Part shown: one piece after another, positions 1 through 6,011 of the stretch
How positions within the stretch are numbered: position 1 is the stretch's first letter
How the letters are laid out: every line of letters begins with the position of its first letter
Source: Desulfobacteraceae bacterium
Lineage (GTDB): Bacteria; Desulfobacterota; Desulfobacteria; Desulfobacterales; Desulfobacteraceae
Direction: 5' to 3'
Assembly (NCBI GenBank): GCA_030638935.1
Contig: DAOWDR010000348.1
Span: forward strand, 1 to 10,461
Length of the DNA stretch: 10,461 nucleotides
Position numbers and translations under genes: made by a program
The notes under the pieces: generated by a model
The model's database searches: none
Seen by the model: only the letters and a program-made list of their open reading frames with translations
What the model was told of the DNA's origin: nothing

Positions 1-1
1 A

Positions 2-283
2 AGCTTGGCTTTTAAAAAAACAGGAGCCTTTATCCTGGTGGACGACGGCAGGGCAGCCCGGTTTTGCCATGCCCGGCAAATTCCTTTTATAAACGCCCTT
101 CTGGTTCCCAAAATTTTCTGGTATTCCGGCCTAATGGATAAAAAAGAATTCTTGGAAAAAACAGATTGTTTATGTGAGCTTGGCAGGTATTCCAAAACGA
201 TAATGGAAATGGCCCGAACATTTTCCCAAGAGGATTTAAACTATTTTATCAGGGATAAATTTCCAGGGGGGCTAATCATTTGA
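2..283 (+). CDS. PIN-like domain protein, C-terminal part (5' truncated)
   Basis: The reading frame is open from the left edge of the window, so only the last part of about 93 residues is seen. An in-frame TTG at 5 is probably an internal Leu codon and not a start, because no ribosome-binding site can be seen. The stretch containing ILVDDGRAAR, then a short gap, QIPFINALLVPKIFWYSGLM, has the shape of the C-terminal half of a PIN-like domain: an acidic pair followed by AR, then an alpha/beta step ending in a Gly-Leu-hydrophobic turn. PIN domains are metal-dependent RNA nucleases, often toxins, but the N-terminal acidic residues lie outside the window, so activity cannot be judged. The TGA stop overlaps the TTG start of the next gene, which suggests translational coupling. 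The family call is inferred from pattern only. Confidence 0.6.
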   Translation, partial: SLAFKKTGAFILVDDGRAARFCHARQIPFINALLVPKIFWYSGLMDKKEFLEKTDCLCELGRYSKTIMEMARTFSQEDLNYFIRDKFPGGLII

Positions 284-771
284 AAGACCAAGCTTTATGG
301 ATAAAAAAGGCCAGGGCGTTTGTGACCCGATCCCACCGCCATTTATGGGGGAAAAACAATGAAGATCCCCTGGTGTTTTTGTTCCAACAGGATCTGACCA
401 ACCAGTTTGCCAAGGATATGCACCTGGGCTGGAACAAACATGGCCAGGAAAGAAGTTTGGAAAAATGGGGCCTTGAAAACCTGAAAATTGATAATAAAAA
501 AATGGAAACACAGGGGAATGACCGGCATGCAGGCTCTTTTATGCTCCCCCCGGGCATTGTCTTTCCCTATATTGTGGAAAAAGAATTATTATCCCTGTGG
601 ATCCACCCATTCGACCCGGCAGGAATCCCCTACCTGGTTCCGGGAAGCCCAAAAAAACCCATCCTGCTGGGCAATCCAAAAAACCCCATAAAATCGGTTG
701 AGGGGCTGTTTCAAGGCCTGCGCCTGTTCCAGAAACAAAAAGAGACCCTCTGTATAGAAATCCTAATCTGA
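280..771 (+). CDS. primase-like fragment protein, function unknown
   Basis: A 163-residue protein. The TTG start at 280 overlaps the previous stop (TTGA) and lies 8 bases after an AGGGGGG ribosome-binding site (265-271), which supports this start over later ATGs. I do not recognise it with certainty. Residues 49-64 (LGWN, then WGL), 89-98 (LPPGIVFPYI) and 115-131 (GIPYLVPGSPKKPILLG) resemble the segment of CHC2-type plasmid and phage primases that lies between the zinc finger and the Toprim fold. Residues 138-163 (VEGLFQGLRLFQ onward) could be the start of a Toprim domain that ends early. There is no zinc finger and no complete Toprim metal site, so primase activity is unlikely. It may be a shortened domesticated relative, a decayed gene, or an accessory factor for its PIN-like neighbour. 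It ends 11 bases before the converging permease gene. Confidence 0.65.
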   Translation: MKDQALWIKKARAFVTRSHRHLWGKNNEDPLVFLFQQDLTNQFAKDMHLGWNKHGQERSLEKWGLENLKIDNKKMETQGNDRHAGSFMLPPGIVFPYIVEKELLSLWIHPFDPAGIPYLVPGSPKKPILLGNPKNPIKSVEGLFQGLRLFQKQKETLCIEILI

Positions 772-783
772 CAAAAAGAGACC
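735..783 (+). repeat. 13-bp direct repeat at the convergent gene ends
   Basis: ACAAAAAGAGACC occurs exactly at 735-747 and again at 771-783, 36 bases apart. The first copy is inside the last codons of the primase-like gene. The second begins at the last base of that gene's stop codon and ends on the first base of the permease stop triplet. The bases between and after the copies do not repeat, so it is not a longer tandem duplication. Confidence 0.8.
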
Positions 784-1691
784 TATTGAATCGGAAAGGG
801 CAGGGCTTTTTTTCTCTTTCTTATGTTCACCACCAGAATCCCTGCCAAAATAAACCCGATGGATGCCAAAAGATAAGGGGTTACTGGTTCTTTCAATATC
901 ATCACCCCTAAAAAGACCCCGGAAAGGGGGATGATAAAGATAAAGGAGTGCAGGGCTGTGGCGCCGAATCTTTGCAGCATGGTATTCCAGGCAACAAATC
1001 CAAAGGCGGTGGTTACAAGGGACTGGAACAGCAATGCCTTTACAACCGTTGGCGTGACGGAAATGACCATGGGATCATCCCAGATCATGCCCATAAGAAA
1101 AAGGAAGGGAATGCCGAATATCATGGGGTACAGGGTAATTTGAACCACATGGAACCCTGCTATGATCCGTTTGACAAAGACTGCGGATATTCCCCAGGAA
1201 AGCACTGCACAAAGGACAATCATATCCCCTTTTTGCAAATCTGAACTCAGGTCTGTTTTATCAAAAAAAAGCAGAAGTACACCGAGAAAACCCAGAAAGA
1301 TTCCCAGGCTCTTCTTTAGGGTAATCCTGTCCCCGGGTATAAAAAAATGGGCCAGGATCAGGACCACAAAGGGAAGCACATTGGATATCAGGGCGCCGTG
1401 GGATGCGGTGGTTTTTGTAAGCCCCAGATGAAAACAGGAGAGCTGAAAGGTAAACAGAACAGATTGAATCAGGATCGGAAACCGTTGTGTCGGGTCCAGG
1501 GCCAGGGGAATTTTTTTGTACCAGGCCCAGAGTAAAAGGGCAATAGCGGCCATACTAAAACGGATGCCGGCCGAGGTAAAAGGACCCAGTCCGGTAAATC
1601 CCAATTTTATGGCAACGGCATTCCCCCCAAAAAGAAGGCATAAAAAAATGGTGAACACCGAGGCCCTAAGGGTCATGTCTCTATTTTTCAC
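783..1691 (-). CDS. EamA-family (drug/metabolite transporter) permease
   Basis: An inner-membrane transporter of the DMT superfamily, about 302 residues. It shows roughly ten hydrophobic helices arranged as two EamA repeats: the first starts near FTIFLCLLFGGNAVAIKLGF and the second near GDMIVLCAVLSWGISAVFVK. Each repeat ends with the family's EamA-like loop; the last has PLSGVFLGVMILKEPVTPYL followed by a final helix and a basic tail. Family members export amino acids, nucleosides or other metabolites; the substrate cannot be told from sequence. The frame extends to a TTG at 1703, but that codon has no ribosome-binding site. GTG at 1691-1689 is preferred because GGAG lies 6 bases upstream; ATG at 1676 is a further option. 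It is a single gene, convergent with the primase-like gene and divergent from znuA. Confidence 0.88.
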   Translation of the reverse strand: MKNRDMTLRASVFTIFLCLLFGGNAVAIKLGFTGLGPFTSAGIRFSMAAIALLLWAWYKKIPLALDPTQRFPILIQSVLFTFQLSCFHLGLTKTTASHGALISNVLPFVVLILAHFFIPGDRITLKKSLGIFLGFLGVLLLFFDKTDLSSDLQKGDMIVLCAVLSWGISAVFVKRIIAGFHVVQITLYPMIFGIPFLFLMGMIWDDPMVISVTPTVVKALLFQSLVTTAFGFVAWNTMLQRFGATALHSFIFIIPLSGVFLGVMILKEPVTPYLLASIGFILAGILVVNIRKRKKALPFPIQ

Positions 1692-1720
1692 CCCAGACTC
1701 CAATTAAAGATATCAATTCG

Positions 1721-1749
1721 ATTATGTTTTGGCGGTCTATCCGACAGAA
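1721..1749 (-). promoter_or_regulatory. possible eamA promoter (weak)
   Basis: Read on the minus strand, CATAAT (1726-1721) matches five of six bases of a sigma-70 -10 box. A hexamer 17 bases upstream, TTCTGT (1749-1744), shares little with TTGACA. It would give a leader of about 20 bases before the GTG start. The inverted repeat at 1729-1757 flanks the -35 position. Confidence 0.25.
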
Positions 1750-1757
1750 CCCGCCAA
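1729..1757. repeat. inverted repeat TTGGCGG...CCGCCAA between eamA and znuA
   Basis: Perfect 7-bp arms at 1729-1735 and 1751-1757 are separated by 15 bases. A second, interleaved pair, TATCC (1738-1742) and GGATA (1758-1762), could form an alternative stem. The arms sit astride the possible eamA -35 region, so this may be an operator for eamA, or an RNA hairpin if transcription starts further upstream. No T tract follows on either strand, so it is not an intrinsic terminator. Confidence 0.5.
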
Positions 1758-1810
1758 GGATACAGAAAACCCCTGGGAAGGTAAACCTAAATTTTGATGA
1801 AACAGACGAC

Positions 1811-1826
1811 GAATTTTGACAAATTC
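1811..1826. promoter_or_regulatory. palindrome over the znuA -35 box (candidate operator)
   Basis: GAATTT-TGAC-AAATTC is a perfect 6-bp inverted repeat with a 4-base centre, and the centre holds most of the TTGACA -35 box. A second, overlapping 5-bp repeat (AAATT at 1821-1825, AATTT at 1830-1834) lies just downstream. The octamer AATTTTGA also occurs at 1790-1797 and 1812-1819, 22 bases apart, about two helical turns. The position fits a repressor such as a Fur/Zur or MntR-type protein, but the bases do not match the Zur or Fur consensus that I know, so the regulator is unknown. Confidence 0.4.
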
Positions 1827-1844
1827 AGAAATTTTTTGTAATAC
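1816..1844 (+). promoter_or_regulatory. znuACB promoter
   Basis: TTGACA at 1816-1821 is a perfect sigma-70 -35 box. Seventeen bases later TAATAC (1839-1844) is a modest -10 box. Transcription would begin near 1851, giving a leader of about 27 bases that contains the ribosome-binding site and the start-codon palindrome. Confidence 0.5.
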
Positions 1845-1861
1845 TTTGTTCCTATCACAAT

Positions 1862-1879
1862 ATTTAAGGATACTTAAAT
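1862..1879 (+). promoter_or_regulatory. 18-bp perfect palindrome covering the znuA ribosome-binding site and start
   Basis: ATTTAAG-GATA-CTTAAAT has perfect 7-bp arms around a 4-base centre. The AAGGA ribosome-binding site (1866-1870) lies across the left arm and centre, and the first two bases of the znuA ATG (1878-1880) end the right arm. As DNA it could be an operator; as RNA it could form a weak A/U-rich hairpin that hides the ribosome-binding site. Confidence 0.5.
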
Positions 1880-2774
1880 GAATTTTAGAAGTTTTTTAAT
1901 TTTATTGGCCGCTTTTATGGCTATACAACCTGGCAATACCCATGCTGCTTCAGCCAAAAAGCCCATAAGCGTTTATGTAAGCATTTTGCCCCAAAAATAT
2001 TTTGTTGAGAGAATTGCCGGGGAATATGCCAGGGTTCAGGTTCTGGTTAAACCGGGGAAAAGCCCTGCCACCTATTCGCCCTCACCGGATCAGATCAAAA
2101 AACTGACAACATCTGATATTTATTTTAGAATAGGGGTTCAATTTGAAAATGGGCTTCTCCATAAAATTAAGGATATTTCAGATACCATCAAAATTGTTGA
2201 TACCCGGAAGGGCATTGTGCTCCGTGAAATGAACTCCCATGATCATGATGACCCTGACCATGAAAGCCCTGATTATAGCCACACAGGAAAAGATCCCCAT
2301 ATCTGGATGAGCCCTTTGCTGGTAAAAAAACAGGCCAAAACCATGGCCACGGCATTGATCAAATTTGACCCAAAGAACAAAATAATTTATGAACAAAACC
2401 TAAATAAATTTATCAATGATCTTAATGACCTTCACAAACTGCTTGGAACAACCCTTAACCAATTAAAGGGGAAAAATATTTTTGTTTTCCACCCGGTTTT
2501 CGGATACTTTACAGACACCTATGGTATGAACCAGGTGGCAATTGAAACCATGGGAAAGTCCCCCAAGGGAAAAGAGCTGTCCGCCATTATCAAAAAAGCA
2601 AAATTGGAAAAAAGACGGGTGCTTTTTGTTCAACCCCAGTTTGACGGACATGCAGCTCAAAAAATTGCCGGGGCCATTAAAGGAACAGTGGTATCTATTG
2701 ATCCTTTGGCCTTTGATTATCTGTCCAACATGGAAAATATTGCCCATGCCATTGGTTCGAATTTGGCCCACTAA
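1878..2774 (+). CDS. znuA: ZnuA-like periplasmic metal-binding protein of an ABC importer
   Basis: A 298-residue cluster A-I solute-binding protein that captures a metal ion, most likely zinc, in the periplasm and hands it to ZnuB. Residues 1-24 form a signal peptide (basic start, hydrophobic core, cleavage probably after THAA); there is no lipobox Cys. A His/Asp-rich loop lies at 119-141 (HDHDD, DHES, SHTGKDPH), typical of zinc rather than manganese proteins. Expected ligands are seen at H141 (DPHIWMSP), H205 (FHPVFGYF) and D275 (IDPLAFDY). The first ligand position, usually His in a PHTYEP-type motif, is Ala64 in SPATYSPSP. This could mark a subfamily with a changed site. ATG is supported by AAGGA 7 bases upstream. 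First gene of the znuA-znuC-znuB operon. Confidence 0.9.
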   Translation: MNFRSFLILLAAFMAIQPGNTHAASAKKPISVYVSILPQKYFVERIAGEYARVQVLVKPGKSPATYSPSPDQIKKLTTSDIYFRIGVQFENGLLHKIKDISDTIKIVDTRKGIVLREMNSHDHDDPDHESPDYSHTGKDPHIWMSPLLVKKQAKTMATALIKFDPKNKIIYEQNLNKFINDLNDLHKLLGTTLNQLKGKNIFVFHPVFGYFTDTYGMNQVAIETMGKSPKGKELSAIIKKAKLEKRRVLFVQPQFDGHAAQKIAGAIKGTVVSIDPLAFDYLSNMENIAHAIGSNLAH

Positions 2775-2788
2775 AATAAGGATGATCT

Positions 2789-3544
2789 ATGAAGACTGAC
2801 CCTGTCATCACCTTTGAAAACATCTCATTTTCCTATCATAAAAGAAAGATACTTGAAGATGTGAACCTTCTTGTAAAAGAAGGAGAGTTTGCCAGCATTG
2901 TGGGGCCCAACGGCGGCGGGAAGACCACCCTTCTCAAACTGATGCTTGGGTTAATCAAACCGGATACAGGAAAAGTCCGGGTATTTGGAAAACCTCCGGA
3001 ACAGGCCAGGGAAAAAATTGGATACATGCCCCAGTATGCCCACCTTGATATGAATTTTCCGGCAACAGTCCTGGATGTGGTACTCATGGGCCGGCTTGCC
3101 AAAAGAAAACTCTGGTTTTCCAAACAGGACCGGCAAAAAGCGGTCATTGCCATTGATGAGATGGACATGGCATCATATATCAACACCGGGTTCAGTGAAT
3201 TATCCGGGGGGCAGAAGCAACGAGTATTGATTGCAAGGGCATTGTGCAGCAACCCTTCCATCCTGCTTTTGGATGAACCCACTGCCAATGTGGACCATGA
3301 AACAGAGGTAAATTTGTTTTCCATTCTCCAGAAACTGAACAATGACATGACCATACTTTTGGTCTCCCATGACCTGGGCTTTGTCTCCAAGTATGTCAAA
3401 AGCGTCATCTGTGTAAACCGACGGGTGGTCATCCATCCCACCACCTTGATGGACGGAGCCATGATAAAGGATATTTACCACGGCGACCTGAAAATGGTCC
3501 GGCACGACCACCGCTGCAGTGAAGGAGGGCATTGCCATGATTGA
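2789..3544 (+). CDS. znuC: ZnuC-like metal ABC transporter ATPase
   Basis: A 251-residue cytoplasmic ATPase that powers metal import through ZnuB. All ABC motifs are intact: Walker A GPNGGGKT at 39-46, Q-loop Gln82 (YMPQ), signature LSGGQ at 138-142, Walker B ILLLDEP at 158-164, and the switch His194 (VSHD). The tail from 239 on (HDHRCSEGGHCHD) is rich in His and Cys and may bind metal or sense its level. The start is set by AAGGA 6 bases before the ATG, 14 bases after the znuA stop. The 3' end overlaps znuB, so the two are probably coupled in translation. Zinc is inferred from the set; manganese or another divalent metal is possible. Confidence 0.92.
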   Translation: MKTDPVITFENISFSYHKRKILEDVNLLVKEGEFASIVGPNGGGKTTLLKLMLGLIKPDTGKVRVFGKPPEQAREKIGYMPQYAHLDMNFPATVLDVVLMGRLAKRKLWFSKQDRQKAVIAIDEMDMASYINTGFSELSGGQKQRVLIARALCSNPSILLLDEPTANVDHETEVNLFSILQKLNNDMTILLVSHDLGFVSKYVKSVICVNRRVVIHPTTLMDGAMIKDIYHGDLKMVRHDHRCSEGGHCHD

Positions 3545-4376
3545 GTTTTTCAATGCCCTGGCTGATCCGGACAATAGATTTCTGCAATTATCCATAATCA
3601 TGGGAGGCCTTGCCTCTGTCTCCTTTGGCATCATCGGCACCTTTGTCACCACCAAACGAATCGGTTACCTGGCCGGGGCCATTTCCCATTCTGTTTTCGG
3701 CGGCATCGGCCTTGCCTTGTATTTGCAGGTAAAAGTAGGGCTTTCCTGGGCAGACCCCCTCCTGGGTGCAGTTTTTGCCGCAGTCCTATCTGCGCTCATT
3801 GTGGGATTTGTGAGTATTTATGCAAAGGAGAGAGAAGACACCATCATCGGAACCCTTTGGGCCGTGGGCATGGCAGCCGGTATCCTCTTTATTGACAGGA
3901 CCCCGGGATATTTTAACCTGGCTTCCTATCTGTTTGGCGATATTCTGCTTATATCGACCAGGGATCTTATCTTTGTTATTTGTCTGGATCTGGTGGTGGT
4001 AGGGGTTTCAATTCTTTTTTTCAACCGGTTTTTCGGGGTGTGTTTTGACACCGAGTTCACCAGCCTGCGGGGAATCAATACCAGTTTTTTCTATCTTTTC
4101 CTGCTGGTACTCACCGCATTGACCGTGGTACTTCTGGTTCGGATTGTGGGCATCGTTCTTGTCATTGCCCTTCTCACCATTCCCCCGGCCATTGCATCCT
4201 TTTATGCCAAACGACTATGGCAGATGATGGTCTATTCCGTACTTTTTTGCGCACTTTTCACCTGGACCGGCCTGGCTGTAAGTTATTCCTTCAGCCTCTC
4301 CTCGGGCCCCACCATTATTGTTCTAAGCGGTGGTGTTTATCTGGTTCTTTTGGTGATCCATAACCAGTTTAAATAG
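3537..4376 (+). CDS. znuB: ZnuB-like metal ABC transporter permease
   Basis: A 279-residue inner-membrane protein of the ABC-3 family that forms the metal channel. It has about eight hydrophobic segments. The conserved family region AISHSVFGGIGLALYL is at about 48-63, and the REDTIIG loop near 99-105 fits the usual contact area with the ATPase. The frame reaches back to a GTG at 3519, but ATG at 3537 is chosen: GGAGG (3524-3528) lies 8 bases upstream, inside the end of znuC. The gene therefore overlaps znuC by 8 bases. It is the last gene of the operon and converges on the TsaA-family gene. Confidence 0.9.
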   Translation: MIEFFNALADPDNRFLQLSIIMGGLASVSFGIIGTFVTTKRIGYLAGAISHSVFGGIGLALYLQVKVGLSWADPLLGAVFAAVLSALIVGFVSIYAKEREDTIIGTLWAVGMAAGILFIDRTPGYFNLASYLFGDILLISTRDLIFVICLDLVVVGVSILFFNRFFGVCFDTEFTSLRGINTSFFYLFLLVLTALTVVLLVRIVGIVLVIALLTIPPAIASFYAKRLWQMMVYSVLFCALFTWTGLAVSYSFSLSSGPTIIVLSGGVYLVLLVIHNQFK

Positions 4377-4397
4377 TGTTCAGTAAAACCTTATCCT

Positions 4398-4440
4398 AAA
4401 AAAGCCATGCTGTTATCCTATTATCAGATTCTTTGGGCTT
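4398..4440 (-). terminator. possible terminator between znuB and the TsaA-family gene
   Basis: AAGCC (4402-4406) can pair with GGCTT (4436-4440), with a small inner CTG/CAG stem. On the minus strand the stem is followed by six T residues (complement of 4398-4403), as in an intrinsic terminator for the B12 operon. On the plus strand the run after the stem, TTATTTTT, is interrupted. The outer stem is short and the loop large, so the call is weak. Nothing else is seen in the 62-base gap. Confidence 0.3.
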
Positions 4441-4918
4441 ATTTTTCGATAAACCTGTCATCTGATTTCAAGGAAACGGATAATTCCTGGGCCTTTTCCA
4501 GCCAGCCTGTGGCAGTGACCTCTTTTACATCAAACTTGGGTACATATGGTTTTATATCAATGAGGGGGGTGTTGTTGAGAACATCAATGCCTTTAACAAA
4601 GAGTAAGTTTTTGTCCCGCCCTGTGAGTTCTACAATGGATAAGCCGATGGGATTGGGTCTTCGCGGTGCCCGGGTGGAAAAAAGTCCCCTTTTTTCTGTG
4701 TCCATAAACGGGGTCACGAGAAGATCATATCCAGTGGATTTATTAAAATGATACAATAAAATAATATGGGAAAAGCCTTGTATATCACTCAATCCCTGTT
4801 CATATTCAGGGTTGATCACAAGGGTTCCTTCTATATCCCTGGCTCCTGAGGGTTGGATTGGCATACCTTTCAAATCATTAAACGGGGTTTTGATCACCCC
4901 TATTGGAGATATCTGCAT
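4439..4918 (-). CDS. TsaA/TrmO-family SAM-dependent methyltransferase
   Basis: A 159-residue protein of the TsaA (YaeB-like) family. The E. coli member, TrmO, uses S-adenosylmethionine to N6-methylate the t6A37 base of threonine tRNA; this exact substrate is inferred here. Family marks are the opening ISPIGVIKTPF (3-13), GFSHIILLYHF (48-58), and the signature RAPRRPNPIGLS (83-94). It is shorter than TrmO of E. coli (about 235 residues) and lacks its C-terminal domain, as many short family members do. ATG at 4918 is chosen because the protein aligns with the family from there; the open frame extends to 4984, inside the upstream gene. The start follows the cyclase stop by one base, with AAGGA 11 bases upstream, so it is the last gene of the cbi operon. 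Confidence 0.85.
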   Translation of the reverse strand: MQISPIGVIKTPFNDLKGMPIQPSGARDIEGTLVINPEYEQGLSDIQGFSHIILLYHFNKSTGYDLLVTPFMDTEKRGLFSTRAPRRPNPIGLSIVELTGRDKNLLFVKGIDVLNNTPLIDIKPYVPKFDVKEVTATGWLEKAQELSVSLKSDDRFIEK

Positions 4919-4919
4919 C

Positions 4920-6011
4920 TTAGTTTGTTTCCTTAAAAAGGGTTGTCTTATTTCTGCCGCTTTGCTTTGATGCATACAGGGCATTGTCTGCTTTGCTAAT
5001 ATGGTTCGTTAGGGTGCTAAAATCACCAGCCCCTTTGTTCAAGCCATTGTTCATCCCATTGTTTAAATGGGCCACACCAAAGGACATGGTGATGTTTAAA
5101 AACTGGTTTTCAATTATTTTTCCGGACCTGTCCACCTGGGCAAACCGGGTGGTCTCAATTTTTTCCCGGATACGTTCCACAACCTGAACCGCCCTGTCAC
5201 CATCTATTTCATCAAGGATTAATAAAAACTCTTCCCCGCCGTATCGACCGGCCATATCAAAATATTCCCGCATGGACATGGAAAGAATATTCCCCACCTC
5301 CCTTAAAATAATATCCCCCTGGATATGGCCGTAGGTATCATTGATCTTTTTGAAAAAATCAATGTCCCCCATGGCAATACTGGCTGATATTTCAGGCTTC
5401 CGTTCAAGCCGTTTCAAAAGGATTCCCAGCTCCTCTTTTATTTTTTCGGCATTGTAAAGTCCTGTGAGGCCGTCATATTCTGCCTTCTGTTTTAACTGGG
5501 TCTTTAAAAGGATGGTGCTCAAAAAATTACACATTATCTCAACTGTACTGACCTCAAAATCCTTGACAGAGGCTTCTTTACCAAAAAAATCACCGCCAAA
5601 CAAATAGGCCCCGCCGCAGTCCTTGGGAAAAAAAACATATCCCATGACATCACACCCCATTCCCGGAACATTGATACAGGAAACATTCTTATTTAAGAAG
5701 GCATTGACCTCATTGACATACCGCTTGTCCCGGGCATCCAGAAACAGCCTTAATTTTCGCCCTTCTTTTAAATCCAGCCGGGATTTTTTGGGATCCAGCA
5801 CCTTCACCACTTCCAGAATCAGCCTGTCCTCAATAATATTGGACACCTTGTACAGCACACTGACATCAAACATCATGGTTTTCTGGATGATCTCAAGGGG
5901 ATAATTAAAGCATTCATCATTACCCGCATCTGCATCCAGATTTTTTAAAAAAACAGATAATTTTCCCAGGCGGTCTAGGATTGTTTTTGCATCTGATTCA
6001 TCTTTTATCAT
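4920..6011 (-). CDS. diguanylate cyclase with N-terminal GAF-like sensor domain
   Basis: A 363-residue soluble protein. Residues about 30-170 look like a GAF-type sensor, with several Cys (112, 120, 132, 161) and the run YLFGGDFFG near 136-144. A GGDEF domain follows: DGLTGLYN at 180-187, metal loop DIDFFKKIND at 216-225, and active site GGEEF at 258-262, all intact, so synthesis of c-di-GMP from two GTP is expected. The inhibitory RxxD site is altered: the Asp five residues before GGEEF is present (D252), but Arg is four residues before it (R248, RxxxD), so product inhibition may be absent. A small Asn/Gly repeat occupies 316-327. The start is certain: AAGGAG 5 bases upstream, and the ATG overlaps the cbiD stop (ATGA). 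The signal that it senses is unknown. Confidence 0.9.
   Translation of the reverse strand: MIKDESDAKTILDRLGKLSVFLKNLDADAGNDECFNYPLEIIQKTMMFDVSVLYKVSNIIEDRLILEVVKVLDPKKSRLDLKEGRKLRLFLDARDKRYVNEVNAFLNKNVSCINVPGMGCDVMGYVFFPKDCGGAYLFGGDFFGKEASVKDFEVSTVEIMCNFLSTILLKTQLKQKAEYDGLTGLYNAEKIKEELGILLKRLERKPEISASIAMGDIDFFKKINDTYGHIQGDIILREVGNILSMSMREYFDMAGRYGGEEFLLILDEIDGDRAVQVVERIREKIETTRFAQVDRSGKIIENQFLNITMSFGVAHLNNGMNNGLNKGAGDFSTLTNHISKADNALYASKQSGRNKTTLFKETN
5032..5067 (-). repeat. three 12-bp tandem repeats within the GGDEF domain
   Basis: On the plus strand CCTTTGTTCAAG, CCATTGTTCATC and CCATTGTTTAAA stand head to tail. On the coding strand they give LNNG-MNNG-LNKG, residues 316-327, an in-frame four-residue repeat in the loop just after the conserved TMSFGVA strand. 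A repeat like this can change copy number by slippage without breaking the frame. Confidence 0.8.

Noticed and set aside
2836..3462. A 208-codon open frame on the minus strand opposite znuC
   Set aside because: It lies wholly antisense to a gene with all ABC ATPase motifs; the product has no recognisable domain and no ribosome-binding site was seen. It is a codon-use shadow.
3519..3536. GTG at 3519 as the znuB start
   Set aside because: The strong GGAGG site lies after it and 8 bases before the ATG at 3537, so ATG is the better start.
4391..4421. Repeated TTATCCTA in the znuB/TsaA convergent gap
   Set aside because: Two 8-bp copies in AT-rich sequence with no further structure; too short to support a function.
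4407..4751. A 114-codon plus-strand open frame opposite the TsaA-family gene
   Set aside because: Antisense to a protein with the RRPNPIGLS signature; no independent support.
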